Assembly (NCBI GenBank): GCA_963924555.1
Contig: OZ004592.1
Span: 2,604,001 to 2,668,000 of the forward strand
Origin: Crambe crambe
Lineage: Eukaryota > Porifera > Demospongiae > Poecilosclerida > Crambeidae
Length of the DNA: 64,000 bases
Direction of reading: 5' to 3'
Part shown: positions 37,159 to 61,560 of the stretch, piece after piece
Position numbering within the stretch: position 1 is the first letter of the stretch
How the letters are laid out: every line of letters begins with the position of its first letter
Translations under genes and position numbers: made by a program
Notes under the pieces: model-generated
Databases searched by the model: none
Told to the model about the DNA's origin: nothing
Seen by the model: the letters and a program-made list of their open reading frames with translations, nothing else

Positions 37159-37800
37159 TCACACGACACACACTAGCTACTACTTGCACTACAACTTAGC
37201 TATCATTATTTATAAAAGTGATGTACTTCTGTACCTGTGCACTAAGGGGCATGTATTATAATCACACTATATAGGAAGTTAGCATTGGCAACAAGACAAT
37301 GCATGGATGCACCAGATAGCATGTGTGACAATAACATCAATGATTACTTTTATCATTACTAACTTCATTACTAACTGTTATGTAATCATTATTGTGACGT
37401 GTAATCACGTGTTCACTCCTTGATGAGTAAAGTCTTGAGTAACCATTGTATGCTGCCTGGTGATGTTACACATTATACAGGGTTGTAACAAGACAATACA
37501 CCCTGCCTTCCTCCTAGATCCTATATGATCTTGGATTCCAATGTCTTACCACATTCTCCATTGCTGTCATATGACGTCACAAAACAGTCTTAGCTAGTAC
37601 TGTATTTTTCACGCGCGAAAAGGGGGAAGGCTGGCTTGTGTCTCTTAGATGTGGGACCAGACACAATATCAGTTCATTCTCAGCTACAACTATTATGTGG
37701 AGGTGGAGCCTGTCTTGTGGAGTATAGCAATAGACACGTGACTCCCAAACTTATCTACTTCCATCTGCCAAAAACTAAAGTGACAATATATTTTTTGATG
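37159..37800. other. Intergenic space between convergent genes
   Basis: This is the 3' flank of the stathmin-like gene and of the CARD gene, which converge. No coding sequence is recognised. Confidence 0.45.
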
Positions 37801-43045
<5,245 letters not shown>

Positions 43046-43793
43046 CCTCCAACCTAAATGCAACCACAATACCATATTCAACCACCACCAAAACAAAATC
43101 AGGGAGTGTGAAACTTTAATGTGTATGTGGCTATAATTTAATCTGGCGTAGCCAGCCCCGAGCCCCAAGCACCTTTGGCGCTCGGGGCTGGCTACGCCAT
43201 AATTATGACCCGAGGCATCAAGTGGAACTTTACATAACACAATGTAACACAATCTGCATGACGCCCTAGCCCCTAGCCCTTCATCCTTAGCACTGAGTCC
43301 TAGGCTCTTACCGTTCCCTGATCAACCCTTGACTCTAAGCTTAGCCCACCTCATTGCTTGCAAGGGAAAAAGGAAGCTTATCCCTGGCCTGACCCATGGC
43401 CCTGTACTGGTCCTAAACTTGCTACCTTTTCATAATTATTGGCTCCAACTCACTGAGTCATTCTAACTTGGCTAAGTCGGTTGACCTACAACCTTTTGAG
43501 CCTATCCCTCTATATAGATGCAAGCTGTAAAGACTACGGGCCCTCTACGTGCTGATACAAAATTTGCTACCACGTTAGAATTAGCCATCCATTGGTCCTT
43601 TCATTTGGACCATGCTAACTGCATGTAATTTTAGCTCACCTAGCTTGTAGCTTCTCAGTCAACGCCTTACTGTCTATTGATCAACAATAATTTTCTTTTG
43701 TGGTCAAATCACATGTGGATGTCATGCGCATGCCCAGAAGGCGGGGTGTGGCTGAGCTGAGTGACCTGCAAAAGAACTCCGTCTAGGGAACAA
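43046..43793. promoter_or_regulatory. Shared upstream region of the CARD gene and LITAF
   Basis: About 750 bp separate the two divergent start codons. It contains the 56 bp hairpin at 43144-43199 and, near the LITAF start, an ATGCGCATGCCC string at about 43722 and a GGCGGGG box at about 43740. The latter could bind Sp/KLF-type factors. Transcription start sites cannot be fixed by eye. Confidence 0.45.
43144..43199. mobile_element. 56 bp hairpin element
   Basis: Perfectly palindromic ends TGGCGTAGCCAGCCCCGAG and complement around a loop of about 18 bp. The outer CTGGCGTAGCC motif matches the hairpin at 54728-54784. The flanks (TAATTTA and TAATTAT) are only loosely similar, so the target duplication is not clear here. 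Confidence 0.75.
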
Positions 43794-50036
<6,243 letters not shown>

Positions 50037-50754
50037 CCAAATACCATTCATTTTTTTAGCATTTCAATACAGGAATCAGGTGTTTTTTTTTATGAGTGAT
50101 GAAAATTTTATTGTACATTGCTCTGTGACCTTTCAGAATTGTTTATCATTTTGATGGAGTGAGCTTTGTTGTTTGTTTGTTTGTTTGTTTGTTTGTTTTG
50201 CTTCACTTGGATAAAATATTAAAAAAATAAATTATAGCCTTTCACTATGAAAATTATAATGTAGTAAATAAGACATGAATATTATACTTCTCCATGATAA
50301 TAGTACCACTTGAAAAATCCATTTAATGGGTTTGGGATAATAATTTCAATGAATGGAAGGAATAAGGGGCAAAAGGGCATATACAGTATGTAGAACCTCA
50401 CCTTATAACCATGCTTCAACACTAAGACCACTGTACCAATATTCAGTCCCAAATATAAACTTAGCTACTATGATTAAGCACATGGGACTAACCCAAATCA
50501 CTGCAGTTATTGCCAAATTTCATAGAAGGGAATAACCACACTGCATGCGTGTGACATTTACCACAGGTATGGCATGTGGCTATAGTGTCTTATTTGGTGT
50601 TATTGTTGGCATCAGTAAGTTTATATAAGCACTGGAGGTAAAACCCACAGTGATTACCTCATTTCCTCATGCTCAAATTACCTATAGGCAATTCCTTCAC
50701 TATAAATTGAGGATAGTGGATGCTGAAAATCTTATTCCCACTTGATACCCAGTA
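50037..50754. promoter_or_regulatory. Intergenic region upstream of the ZU5/death receptor
   Basis: About 720 bp between the LITAF stop and the receptor start, both on the plus strand. It contains a (GTTT)7 tract at about 50169-50197 and should hold the receptor promoter. No specific site is identified. Confidence 0.4.
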
Positions 50755-53700
50755 ATGATGCAAGCTCTATGGTTCTCAGCATTATTTCTTGTTCCTTGTT
50801 TGGTTCACTATGCTTCAGCCACTCCAAGTATCAAGTTCACCATAGCTCTTCAAAAAAATCCTCTACCAAAGGCACATGACTTGCTATTGGTATCTCTACT
50901 TTGTGGATACGATATCTCAAACTCATCAATGAACATTAGTGATGATGATAATGAGAGGTTTAGTTCACTTAGTGACCCACCATTGGATGCTAACTACAAA
51001 TTCTACCTAATGCTGAATGACAGTCGAATTGACCCCAATTCTACATCTCTCATAACCTACTCAAGCTTACTTGGAGAGAATGGTAAATTGATGAGCTATT
51101 TTTATCTACCACAGCTTGAGTACTTTGTTGGGAAGTTTACATGTGTGTATAATTCAACCAACACATCCAACCAGATTGCAAGTGATGCCATGCTAGTTTA
51201 CGCTCCAGTACCACTCCTAGGTAGATTCATGAATATCCACATGGTTCTCTATATCATCTTTAGCTTGCTATTTGCCTTCACACTGCTGTCCTTTGCAATC
51301 CACTGCTTTGTATTCTGTCATAACAAAAATAGACATCCACCAAACAGTTACCAGAAATCCATTTCAAAGACCTGCACGCAAACTGAAACTGGACTAAGTC
51401 TTGGATGCACTCACGATTATGATGAAATGATGGCTACCACTCGTTCAGACAGCCCTTTGCTATTCACAACTTCTGGTATTGCTGCTCATTCTTGTGATTC
51501 TTCTTGTGAAACGATATACTATGAAGGTGGAGGTTCGTATCGAACATCCAAACCAACAGCTCCTTATTTAGCTTCAAAATCTCCAGCCAAGTTATTGATA
51601 TCTGAAGAGCTTGTGGACGAGATGATTGCTTACTTGAAACACCCTTCATCCTGCAAATCCACTGACTGTCTATGCAGTTATTTCAAGCAAAAACTCAACT
51701 CCTTTAGCCTATCAGCACAGAATGGACTATGCACCAGGAATTATAGGACACCTCAACCAGTGGAGAGCATAGCAATTCCCATTGGATCCCCACTGGGACA
51801 ATATGGAGGGTATACTGATCACACTACACAGGGAGGAAATTCTAAGTTCACTCACAGTAACCACACTGTAATACCTCTTGATACTACATCACTTGCACAA
51901 GATGGATCCCCTCCATTTGAAACAGTGACTTTTGACAGCCAAGGTGGAACTTATGCCAATGAAGATCATGAAATCTATTTGAGAGTACCACGAGATGCTA
52001 TCCCTAAAGGAAGAACTATATCAATTGAAGTGGGTGTGTCACTGAATTCCTCTTTGGTGTCTTTGCTTCCCCCAGGTACCACACCCATTTCCCCAATTGT
52101 CAAACTCTGTGTGATAGAGGAGGACTCTTTTAAATTTCTGAAGCCTGTTACTCTCACTCTGCCTCACTTTCTAGACATTTCAAATGAAGAAGATGTAGAA
52201 AAGTTGCAACTTCAATTTATGAAAATGGGGCACGACTCAAACAGCTTTCATAAGTCCGATGGGAGCATTTCGTTCTGTCCTCAGTCCAATACTGCCACAC
52301 TGAAAACCATGCACTTCTGTTCATTCTGCATAACAGCCAAGGAGAATATCAGTGTTGACAAAATCAACTTCAGGCTTGTGAAAGTCGTCCCTAGAGCTCG
52401 GCATTTGACCCAATGGAGAGCAAGCTTCTGTATAACTTACTATCTTCGGACATGTTTGCAGGTAATAAGGTCATGTACAGCTAGCTAGTAAGATATTCAA
52501 CATTCACTAAATTCCCTATCATACGTACATGTTGCATTGTAACTATAGAAACTATAGATCGTCATCTTCACCACAAATTTTTATAGGCACTGAAGAAGCA
52601 ATTTCCAGAGTTGGAGTATGAAATCAAGACACTGAGGAGATTCAAATTTGCAGACTCCACTAGACACATAGAAATTGAGTTTGATCGCACTCCAGCAGTA
52701 GGCTGGCTACTCGCTCTGGAGACCAAGAACAAGGTTTATAATTATACAATAGGAAAGTAGCTATACAGGGGGAGAGGGCCACAGGGCCCCCTTATTTTCA
52801 GACAGGGTGTCAGGGCCCCCCTTACATATATGTTCAGCTCTACATGGCTATATGCATCTTCTTGGATACTTGCCTGCTCAATGTTTTTTGTGACATAGCT
52901 ACATTGCTTGTTATCAGCTATTTCCAAAAAGTAATAGCTACTATTAATGTCATGCTTGTGATTGTGGCCTAGCAAAAAGTGGGCATGGTCTTAACTAAAA
53001 CCCCACCCCCTCATCTCCCTACACCACTGTATTAAGAACGTTCCATCTCTAATGCACCCATCTCCCCTAGTGATGCATACCTTAATAACCTTTTCTGCTC
53101 TAAAGTATCTATAATATTTTGGTACAGAAAATTGTCTAGCATTAAGAACCGTGAGTCCTGTGTCAAAATTGCAAAATAACCCCCCCAACAAACTCATGGC
53201 ATTACTGTTATGCATATGTGTAATGACCTCTCTTATTCATTTGCTACAGATAAGTTCAAAGGATGTGAAATATTGGAACATAGGTACAGAGCAGCTGGAA
53301 ATGATGGAAGAAGAGAAGCAGTATCCTCCACGGTTTGAGATTCAAGTCAGCAGCTTTCAAGCCAAAGAGCCCACCAATGTTTCCGTCTACTTCAAAGGAA
53401 TGGCCGATAATGGCACTGCTGATGTCACAGAATTGCTTCTACAGCCTATAATGCAGGTACAGTGGTGTAGCTAGAATATTATAAGGGAGGTTCACAAACA
53501 TTTTACAGAGTGTTCTTTATGCATTAACTCAGGGTACATATATCACTGACTGGTTGGGGGGGGGGGGGGGGGGGGGGGGGATTCACATGCAACCTGTGAA
53601 CAATACTAGCTAGGCCACTGAGGTATACATAATTATTTTGTAATGACTCTACCCTTTACCTATTATCTTACAGAAGGATGAATATGAGCTAAAATCAAGA

Positions 53701-54619
53701 CGATTAGAATGTGGTAAGCCTATTACGGACATGTGAATGTAGTTGTGTAAAACCCACCACACACACATAAGTAGCCTTGTTCCCAGGTCTTTTTTTTTTG
53801 GTGGGGAGGGGTTAGGCCTAGGACATACGTACAAGCAGCAAGTGCTATTAATATTGAAACCCCAGTCTCAAAAATATATTCAAAGGGTGAATCTATGCAA
53901 TTGGGTTCCACTGTGGCTATGCAATTGGTTACCTAGGGTTCCACTGTGGCTATTCAATTGGTTACCTAGGGCCCTTCAATTGGATACCTGGGCTATGCAT
54001 TTGGATACCTAGGGTTCCACTGTGGCTATGCAATTGGATACCTGTCATTCATTACTAGGACTCATGGATAGTCCCTTACCATTATTATTTTCATTACTAG
54101 GACTCATGGACAGTCCCTTACATCGAGACTTGATGAACCATGTGGCTGTCTCCCTTGCCACCAAATGGAGAATAGTGGGGGTTCAGTTGGGTCTTTCTGT
54201 GGCCAAGCTGGATGAGATCGAAGTTGCATATGTGAACGACTGCAAACGTTGCTTCAGTGCAGTCTTCTCAGAGTGGGAAAACACCGCCTCACTCCCTTAC
54301 ACCTGGTCTACCATCATTGAGGTCCTGAAGACACCTAGTGTGGAGGAGAACAGGCTTGCAGAGAGGTTAAAAGCACAGTTTACAACAAATTATGATGCTG
54401 TGTAAGTGAGCCTTTTGTATTCTGCACCATACTGTAATCTGTGATCAGCAATTAAGTATGTAGCAGAAATCACTCCTTTAGAACTGAAACCATAAGTCAA
54501 TCATCAACAATGAGCTCATAATAATTATTATTCAGCTGTACTTTATGTCCTGCAGGTCGCTCAGCTCTAAGCGATCTTCCACTTATTCCCAATCAAGCGG
54601 TTATTCCACTGAGAATTAA
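50755..54619 (+). CDS. UNC5-like ZU5/UPA/death-domain transmembrane receptor, six exons
   Basis: Exons are 50755-52461, 52587-52733, 53250-53456, 53674-53713, 54101-54401 and 54556-54619, with agreeing phases and 821 residues. A signal peptide (MQALWFSALFLVPCLVHYASA) precedes a glycosylated ectodomain of about 135 residues with few cysteines, ending near FTCVYNSTNTSNQ. One membrane span follows (VLYIIFSLLFAFTLLSFAIH, about 162-186). The cytoplasmic part has a linker, a ZU5 domain at about 388-525 (FDSQGGTYANEDHEIYLRVP, IPKGRTISIEVGV) and a UPA-like segment. A death domain lies at about 701-795 (VGVQLGLSVAKLDEIEV, WSTIIEVLKT), then a Ser-rich tail. ZU5-UPA-DD is the signalling module of UNC5 and PIDD. 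The ectodomain lacks the Ig/TSP pairs of UNC5, so a netrin ligand cannot be assumed. It is probably involved in adhesion, guidance or death signalling. Confidence 0.9.
53559..53580 (+). repeat. Poly-G tract of about 20 bp
   Basis: A long G homopolymer in the receptor intron between exons 3 and 4. Similar poly-G/poly-C tracts occur near 19347, 42462 and 61994. Confidence 0.9.
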
Positions 54620-55225
54620 GTTAATAGCAAGAAGGACCATTGCATATAACTGATCAGATAGTTGTTATTAATTAAATAGCTAGTTGTTGCATACTCGCTA
54701 CCTAAATGGCTGTCTGTACTTTTTACCTAGTCTGGCATAGCCACCCCTCGCACAATAAGGTAAAGGGTTGACTACGCCAGACTATTTTTTACCCTCTCCC
54801 ATATCCATTTCATCAAGTCACAGTCTACTGTCTAGATTTGGTGGATTGGGAACAGTGGAATAGAACACTGAATGGGTAGAAAATATAGCTACAAGGACTT
54901 TTTTTTTCAAAACCAAAATCAAACAACCAAGCAAAAAATCAGACACTTTTTCAATGGAAGTGGCCAAGCATGGGCTCTAATATTAACTAGCTCTATGATT
55001 ATGCCAATAATAAATTCCACCTGTGTCTTGTGTCAAGTAAAACTGCATATGCGCGCGCTGATCGATCCGATCGATCGTGTAGTCGACCCTTTACCATGTA
55101 ATAGTAACGTGGGGCGCGCGCGGGGGCCTGGTTTGCTACCTTCAAAACATCATTACAGCTAACTCAATATGTATAAGGGGTTAAAAATACTAATAATAGT
55201 AGCTATTAAAGTGACTCTTGTGCCA
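54620..55225. other. Intergenic region between convergent receptor and Ig genes
   Basis: No gene. It contains the 57 bp hairpin at 54728-54784 and a GC-rich GGGGCGCGCGCGGGGG string at about 55111 that recurs near 62154 in the second Ig-gene unit. Confidence 0.5.
54728..54784. mobile_element. 57 bp hairpin element with near-exact 9 bp target duplication
   Basis: Starts TAGTCTGGCATAGCC and ends GACTACGCCAGACTA, inverted copies with few mismatches. Flanks are CTTTTTACC (54719-54727) and TTTTTTACC (54785-54793), eight of nine identical. Same length and same TAGTCT ends as the hairpin at 35486-35542. Confidence 0.85.
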
Positions 55226-57834
55226 TTAGTTTTCAATGTTAACACAAAGAACTTCCCCAATTCCATCTTTGCTAGGTGTTGAACAACAATATTGGCCTTC
55301 CTCGACCGAGATAGCCAATCCAGACTTGTTCAACCTCATGATCTGCTTTCCTCGAGTGATGTACAAACCAGGTCCCGATTCACTTTGGATCGTTGTGCCA
55401 TTGGGATAGAGGAACTGTGCACTTTGACCTTCACCACAGCAGTCTTTATTAGTGGTCACACAGAGCAGAGCCTGACTGCCTTCCATTATAGCACTGCCAT
55501 TAATGTTTGAGTCATTGGCTAGCACTTGACCATTAAGTAGCAGTACAGTACCTGGAAAGTTTATAATAATTCTCATAATGTACAGGCCAGTCTGGAATGA
55601 GACTATAGCTCTCATTATACACTTGTTGTTAGCTAGCTGTCTATGTTGTCTCATCTGCATGACTTGTCAGATATCATGCATACAGTGGAACCTCCGAATA
55701 ATTATAATGGACACACTTGGGACCCAGCTGCCTTTTGTCCTTCGTAGGGAGATTGTCCTCTTTTGGAGTGTTTTATTGGAGTTCCACTGTAGTCCTCCGC
55801 ACCACATGGTCTCCCCAACTTGTATGATGCAATTAACTGTATGCAAGTGGAAAGGTTAGTTCCCCAGCTCAATTCAGGTTCAACAGGGTCAGGGTCTATG
55901 AATGACTCAAGTCCTCAGGGAATTTAACTCGAATTGCACCATAAATGGTCAACCATAGTAAAGAGTATTTGATTGCAGTAACCTCTCTAAAACACTTGAT
56001 CCAATAATTGAAGGTTCCATTTCATTAGCTAGCTATAACCAACCTTGACAAGATTTCTTTTCGGGCTTGGACTCTGTGATATTTACAGTTGTCAGGGGTA
56101 CAGTCGGGGGTATTGTTGTGGAAGGAAGAGGAGGTTCTATTTAAAATAATGATTCAGAATAAAGATTCTGTCAGTTTCATTATCATACTCATGGATGTAG
56201 CTAGTTTCTTTTTTTTTTCTTTCCTTTTCCATAGGATTTAACTATGGGCTGTATGTGTAACTTTCTGAGTGTAGGAGGTGGGAGCTACCTATACTAGCTG
56301 AAGAGCCTGAGGGTTTCCAAATACAGTATAGATCCCATTGGTCATCTTATTTAGACTGCAGTTTTATGGAAACTTACCATTCCCATGGCATAATTATTGT
56401 CATGAGAATCTTGGGGTATTATTCAATCGACACTGTGAAAATTAGCTATGCCGAAATATGGGATCTAGCTATATCCCATCTATTTTATACACAAATCAAG
56501 TATTGGAGAGGGAATTTATTATGCTTCCAATCAACATATTTATCATTCCTGCCATAATTGTGGGAATGACCCCCATGCTTTCTCCAGTGCAATAACTGTA
56601 GTACCTTTGACAGTAAGATCAAAATTCTTGGAGATGTGCATTCTTCTCCCCCCTGCAATGTCATTCACGTCCACCCTCACTTGGTACACTCCAGCATCAG
56701 AGAGAGAAAGGTTAGCCATCATCAGTTTAATGTCATACTTATGATTCCCTCGATAGGAAACTGAAACTCGTCTCCGATTGGCACAGGGTCTTGTCCTAAA
56801 ACTCCCCAGGCTGCTGCAGATGTAGACATTTTCCACAGAGTTCTCTCCCAGTTTCACCAGAGACATTATTGCAATTGTTTCATTGTGTCTACAGGTACCT
56901 CCATATCTGTATTCAATACGAGTATCAAACTCCACATCATCGCCCGAGTTTGATTTGAGTAGAGTAGTTTGGTTACACACTCTGCTGTTGTCATCGTTGG
57001 GGCATGTCTTGAAGGATGCATAAAAGTACAATAGCTACTGATGGTATGCCAATATAAGGGAGAGAGCTGGGATGCTCTTACAAATGTAAGATCCTGTTCT
57101 AGATGTGTAACTATCCTGTGACTGAAGAACTGAAGTATGCTCAGACCCCCCCTCCCTGGCTATTCAGCTTTGCTAGGTAACAATCAGTACTTCATTATCA
57201 AATTGCCACCTGAAGGTGATGGCTCATTACAAGGGAATAATTTTGGCACCTTTGATCTTGACCATGTATAGCTAGTTAAATTACCTGCAACAAACAGACA
57301 GCCCACTGACATAGTATGTGATAGACTTCCATCCTGGAACACTACTGTACAATAATACGAGCCTTCATACTCCCCAGTAATGTTCCTCATGTATAAGTAG
57401 TACCCGACTCGATGAAGTTTAGGATCAGCCTCCACATCAATTGGCTGTCGTTGCGAGTCTATAGGGCTGGTAGAAACTGACCATACAATTTCTCTGATGC
57501 CAGATCTCCCAGCTGAGTAGGGACACAGGAGGCCAACTTCTGATGTCAGTGCATTTAAAGGATAACCAACAGTATCTGTACAGTATATAAGATAACATAA
57601 TCAAGAAAGGAAGTAGCTTCTTGAAACTATAATTGTAGGCTAACAAGATCTGCATATTCTGAGCAGTATATTAAAGCAAAAATGATACACTATTATTATT
57701 ACTCTATGTCAAATGTAACTTACTGTGACGTTTGTAACGTAATGCTTCACATTGGTCCCTCAGTCTGCAGTTTGATCACATGTCACTTGTACAAGCATCA
57801 AAAGCAAGTGAACAACAAACACTAAATGATCCAT
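55226..57834 (-). CDS. Secreted protein with three Ig-like domains, copy 1
   Basis: Probable exons on the minus strand are: signal peptide 57780-57834 (MDHLVFVVHLLLMLVQVT), Ig domain 1 57285-57575 (VGLLCPYSAG, GSYYCTVVF), and Ig domain 2 from about 57030 down to 56605 (LSLSDAGVYQVRVDV). A Thr/Pro hinge follows at 56044-56136 (PPLPSTTIPPTVPLTTVNIT), then Ig-like domain 3 at 55226-55551 (QALLCVTTNKDCCG, EEGQYCCSTP) with the stop at 55226. Most junctions are phase 1, the usual phase for shuffled extracellular domains. The 5' limit of the second Ig exon is not fixed. No transmembrane segment is seen, so secretion is inferred, perhaps as a recognition or adhesion molecule. A partial second copy starts at 62276. 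Confidence 0.78.
55683..55789. mobile_element. 107 bp TA-flanked MITE, CAGTGGAACCTCC ends
   Basis: Ends CAGTGGAACCTCC and inverted GGAGTTCCACTG with TA on both sides. It sits in the intron between the hinge and third Ig domain. The same insertion is present in the duplicated gene at 62746-62851, so it predates the duplication. Confidence 0.82.
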
Positions 57835-60800
57835 TATAACCACCAATATATGAAGAACTAATGATATTATCAGCTACTGATATGAGGACTGGAGTAAAAA
57901 AAAAATGAACCAGACTACAAAGCTAGTAGCTACAGACCTGCTTTATATAGCTAGGGTCAGGGTCAGGGTAGGCTATTTGTATCAACAAAGGAAGCCTCAC
58001 ACTCAGTCAATGTCAACATTACAACTGAAATGCACATCAAAGTATGTAACATAGTGTGCGTGTCTGAACTATTATGGACACAACATGCACACAACTTAAG
58101 GGGATTCACTGTAGCACTCAAGTTTGGTGAATACAGACACCACAACAAGTGTGGTGCTTTACCAGAGAACATTCAACCCTATCTGATTCCACAGGGGGTG
58201 AAAGATATGCTACATGGAGGAAAATAGCTTATTAATTAAGTAAGATGATAATCACTGCATGGTTATTGGCAGAGCCAGAGAACTGGAGAAGGAGCTAGAG
58301 CTATATAACACAGAGTTGAACATCTTAGTGGGGTTATGGCACAAAGTTCATGGGATTGACCTCTGAGTGAGGACTGAAAATAGCACTGGAATGATGTTGG
58401 TGTTGTATTATGACTACATCAGGTGGTGAGTTGCTTATTGTCTAAAGAGCTATAGCAATACAATTGTAGCTACTGTTGTATAATGGATAAGTTGAGTGAT
58501 AGCCACAATAATATTATGGCTGTCGAAACATGTTGGCATTTATCAAGACTTGTAGGTTGGAGAAAGAAAAAAAAACACCAAATGCTTGCAGTTGCTGTTA
58601 CAAGTCTTCAATTTGGAAAACTTCATGCACGTCTTTCAATTTGGAAAACTTCATGCACGTCTGCATGTCTCATGAAATGTTTACACCAGGTAGCTAGTAG
58701 CCATTATCTAGATGTGTGACTCTGCATGCCAGTGATGTTCTGAATCATGCATGCATGCATGGATGGATGAAATGGCACAGTACAAAACTTTAACATTGAA
58801 CTCAGTGATAGTTCTAGCATGAACAACTTCCCTCCTGATGAGTCCCTAACACAGAGTCAAATATCTTAGTGGGGGTTATGGCACAAAGTCAGAACTTCGA
58901 CATTGAACTCAGTGACTTAGTTCTTGCATGAACAACTTCCCTCCTGATGAGTCCCTAACACAGAGTCAAATATCTTAGTGGGGGTTATGGCACAAAGTCA
59001 GAACTTCGACATTGAACTCAGTGACTTAGTTCTTGCATGAACAACTTCCCTCCTGATGAGTCCCTAGAATGTGGTAATATATATATCTTTCTCGAGAAAA
59101 TAGAGAAAATCATTGGAGAGATATAACATAATTTGTGGATGATCCACCAAGTGTGCACAGTGATTGCAAAATGTGGAGGGACAGCACCTAGCAATCAATG
59201 TGCATTAATAATTAATTTTGTGATTCCCAAAATACTTATATGGATGTTATTCTTGAGGAGCTAGTTGTGTTTGCTTGGGTTTGTAGTATGCACCCTTAGA
59301 AATACATCCATTTGTATGTGATGACTTCACAGTGCTCATTGGTTTGCCCAAACCAGGCATATAAATTAAATTGATTTCAATACCATATAGCTGAAACTTT
59401 AAAAGCTTTAAAATAAATCAGTTTTGAAGTTTGCTCCTTAAGATCCCTTTTTTTCAAGCACTATCACTCTGATTGTTACTTGAAAATTTCCTGTTCTACA
59501 AGACATTTTGTCATAGTTATGCTGCAGCTGTTCAAGCCAAAACTGTCCTGGCTACACCCATGATAGTAGTAAGGCCTGGCATCCACCCATGATAGTAGTC
59601 AAAAGAGGAAATTATCTTCTGGAATTGATGGTGAACCCTGAACCAACACACACACAAAGGATAATATTTACTGTAAAGATGGAAACAAACTCCTTTAAAA
59701 AAAAAAAAATCCAGCAACTAGCTATGATGGAGACCTCCCTGATCAATATAAGTCATGCTGACTGTATAATAGAAATGGCTGCATAAAGGTCATGAGGTTA
59801 TTCTGTTTGCATGCCATGTGGTATTTAGCAATGCAAAGAAGTCCTCAAAAATCTAGGAGTCTGACAATTACTGTGGTTATGACTTGTACAATATTATTGT
59901 AAGTCTTCAAGACGTCTTGCATTCTTGCATGGTGTATAATCATAGCACATGATACCCATATATGGCAACATCATGATGGATTTAAATTGAAAAGACTGTG
60001 GTAATTTAAGGTTTAAATGATTAGATGCAGTTTCCTTATGTACAAGTACCTTTCCTTGCAGCAAGCTCAACGGTCTGTGTAGGGGCTACCGTATAATAGT
60101 GTATCAGCTTCCCCACAACTCACTCATTAGACTAGAGTTGATATATCCACTAAAATAACAGTCGACCACACTATGTAATCTCTGCTGACTTTGTGTGGGT
60201 GGTGTTTGTGTCGGTAATGGTCGTCACACACACATATTCATGGTCATGTCATTGATTTAATGAGAGAGAGAGTAAAAGTAAAATTTTCTTAATAGTATTT
60301 TCGCATGCTCTATGCAAATCTGCTCTGATCCGAGAAGGAATCCTACAGGTGGTTTCTACTCAAATAGGCTTAGGTAGATTATGCTCAAGATTTCTCCAGT
60401 TATTCTGCTCCAAAATGCTGTATTCCCCAATTATTCCCACTATTATTCTTAATGATTATGGTTGCCCAGTCCACCAGTAGCAGTAGCAGAGCTAGAAGTA
60501 GCTTAGCCATTGCCATAAACTAACAGCTGCATGTAGTTGTCCATATTATGTACTCATGATTCAGGTCTTAGGTATTGATATAGCTAGACACTGTCACAGT
60601 GTAGCAAGAAACTACTTCAGGCAGTAGAGAGTGACAAAAGTCTTTGTTTTCAGGCTTGCAGCAGCTCCAATTATTCTCATTATGCTCACAATATGCCCCA
60701 TTATTCTGGCATTATGCTTGATTCCGATTATTCCCAAAATTATGCTGGCATAATCTACCTAAACCTATACTCAAGCCAGATGGATGAATAAACTGGTATC

Positions 60801-60955
60801 TTGTGAAAGTGTTTCCTCTAAAAGGTAGACTCACTCATCCTGTTATTGAATGAAAGGACTTCTAAGAAAATCAAGGGAGAAGAAATCAATGTTTGCTTCC
60901 TTCAAGGTGTGTTGAAAAAACAACTGATTTAGGGCTCCAGATCACACACTGAAGT
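57835..60955. other. Gene-free stretch upstream of Ig copy 1
   Basis: About 3.1 kb without recognisable coding sequence. It must contain the Ig-gene promoter near 57835-58000. A 108 bp minisatellite lies at about 58795-59066. Confidence 0.5.
58795..59066 (+). repeat. 108 bp minisatellite, two and a half units
   Basis: Units containing AACAACTTCCCTCCTGATGA recur every 108 bp, two of them nearly identical. A diverged fragment of the unit (AGTGGGGTTATGGCACAAAG-like) is found at about 58329-58350. Confidence 0.85.
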
Positions 60956-61560
60956 TTATATAACGTATTTTCTCATAATATTTATCTTCAGAATGGGCAA
61001 TTGATTTATAGTTTGTGGGGAAAATAATTTCATCATGTGATGGCCCACAAGTTTTCCACAAAGAAGGACAACATCACCACGAAAAGGAAGGCCCTGCTTG
61101 GCTAAGAAAATAACAGCACGCACTATTTGACACATGATATGCCTATTTTCTTTCATACGTGCTTGTATGGAATTATCAGTCATCACATCAATTCGTGATG
61201 CTGGATTTTCTATGGTCATCTTCAGAATATCAGCATCTTGAAGGCATTCTCGATGATAGCGAAGGGAAGAGTGATTCTTCAATGCATTGCTAATTTTACC
61301 CCAGTTAGAGTAAGGGATGTTTACAAGAAAATCCTTTTCTCTTCTTTTAGCACTGGGAAGAAGAAGTGAACATGGCCCACAAACTACAGCATTTAACTTT
61401 AGACTGTACTGTAGCCAGGGATATTTTTCTAGCCAAGTGACACTGAATTTATGGTTTTTGCCATGTATGGAAGTATAGGGTAAAACAGTGGGAGGTTCTA
61501 TGTGATGATAAAGTAATTAAAGAATATTTTTCATCATTAGAAAGTTTAGTCACTTCATGA
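60956..61560 (-). pseudogene. Degenerate hAT-type transposase fragment with TTF zinc-finger region
   Basis: The minus strand reads WLEKYPWLQYSLKLNAVVCG then PCSLLLPSAKRREKDFLVNI, PYSNWGKISNALKNHSSLRY and HRECLQDADIL. This is the zf-TTF pattern found at the N-terminus of ZMYM1/THAP-like hAT transposases. Next come a conserved helix with RMKENRHIMCQIVRAVIFLA and KQGLPFRGD. After FRGD the family's motif is lost to a frameshift and the frame drifts to a stop at 60956. Upstream, LSNDEKYSLITL is in another frame, indicating a second shift near 61500. The catalytic core is absent, so it is a dead 5' fragment. Confidence 0.75.
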
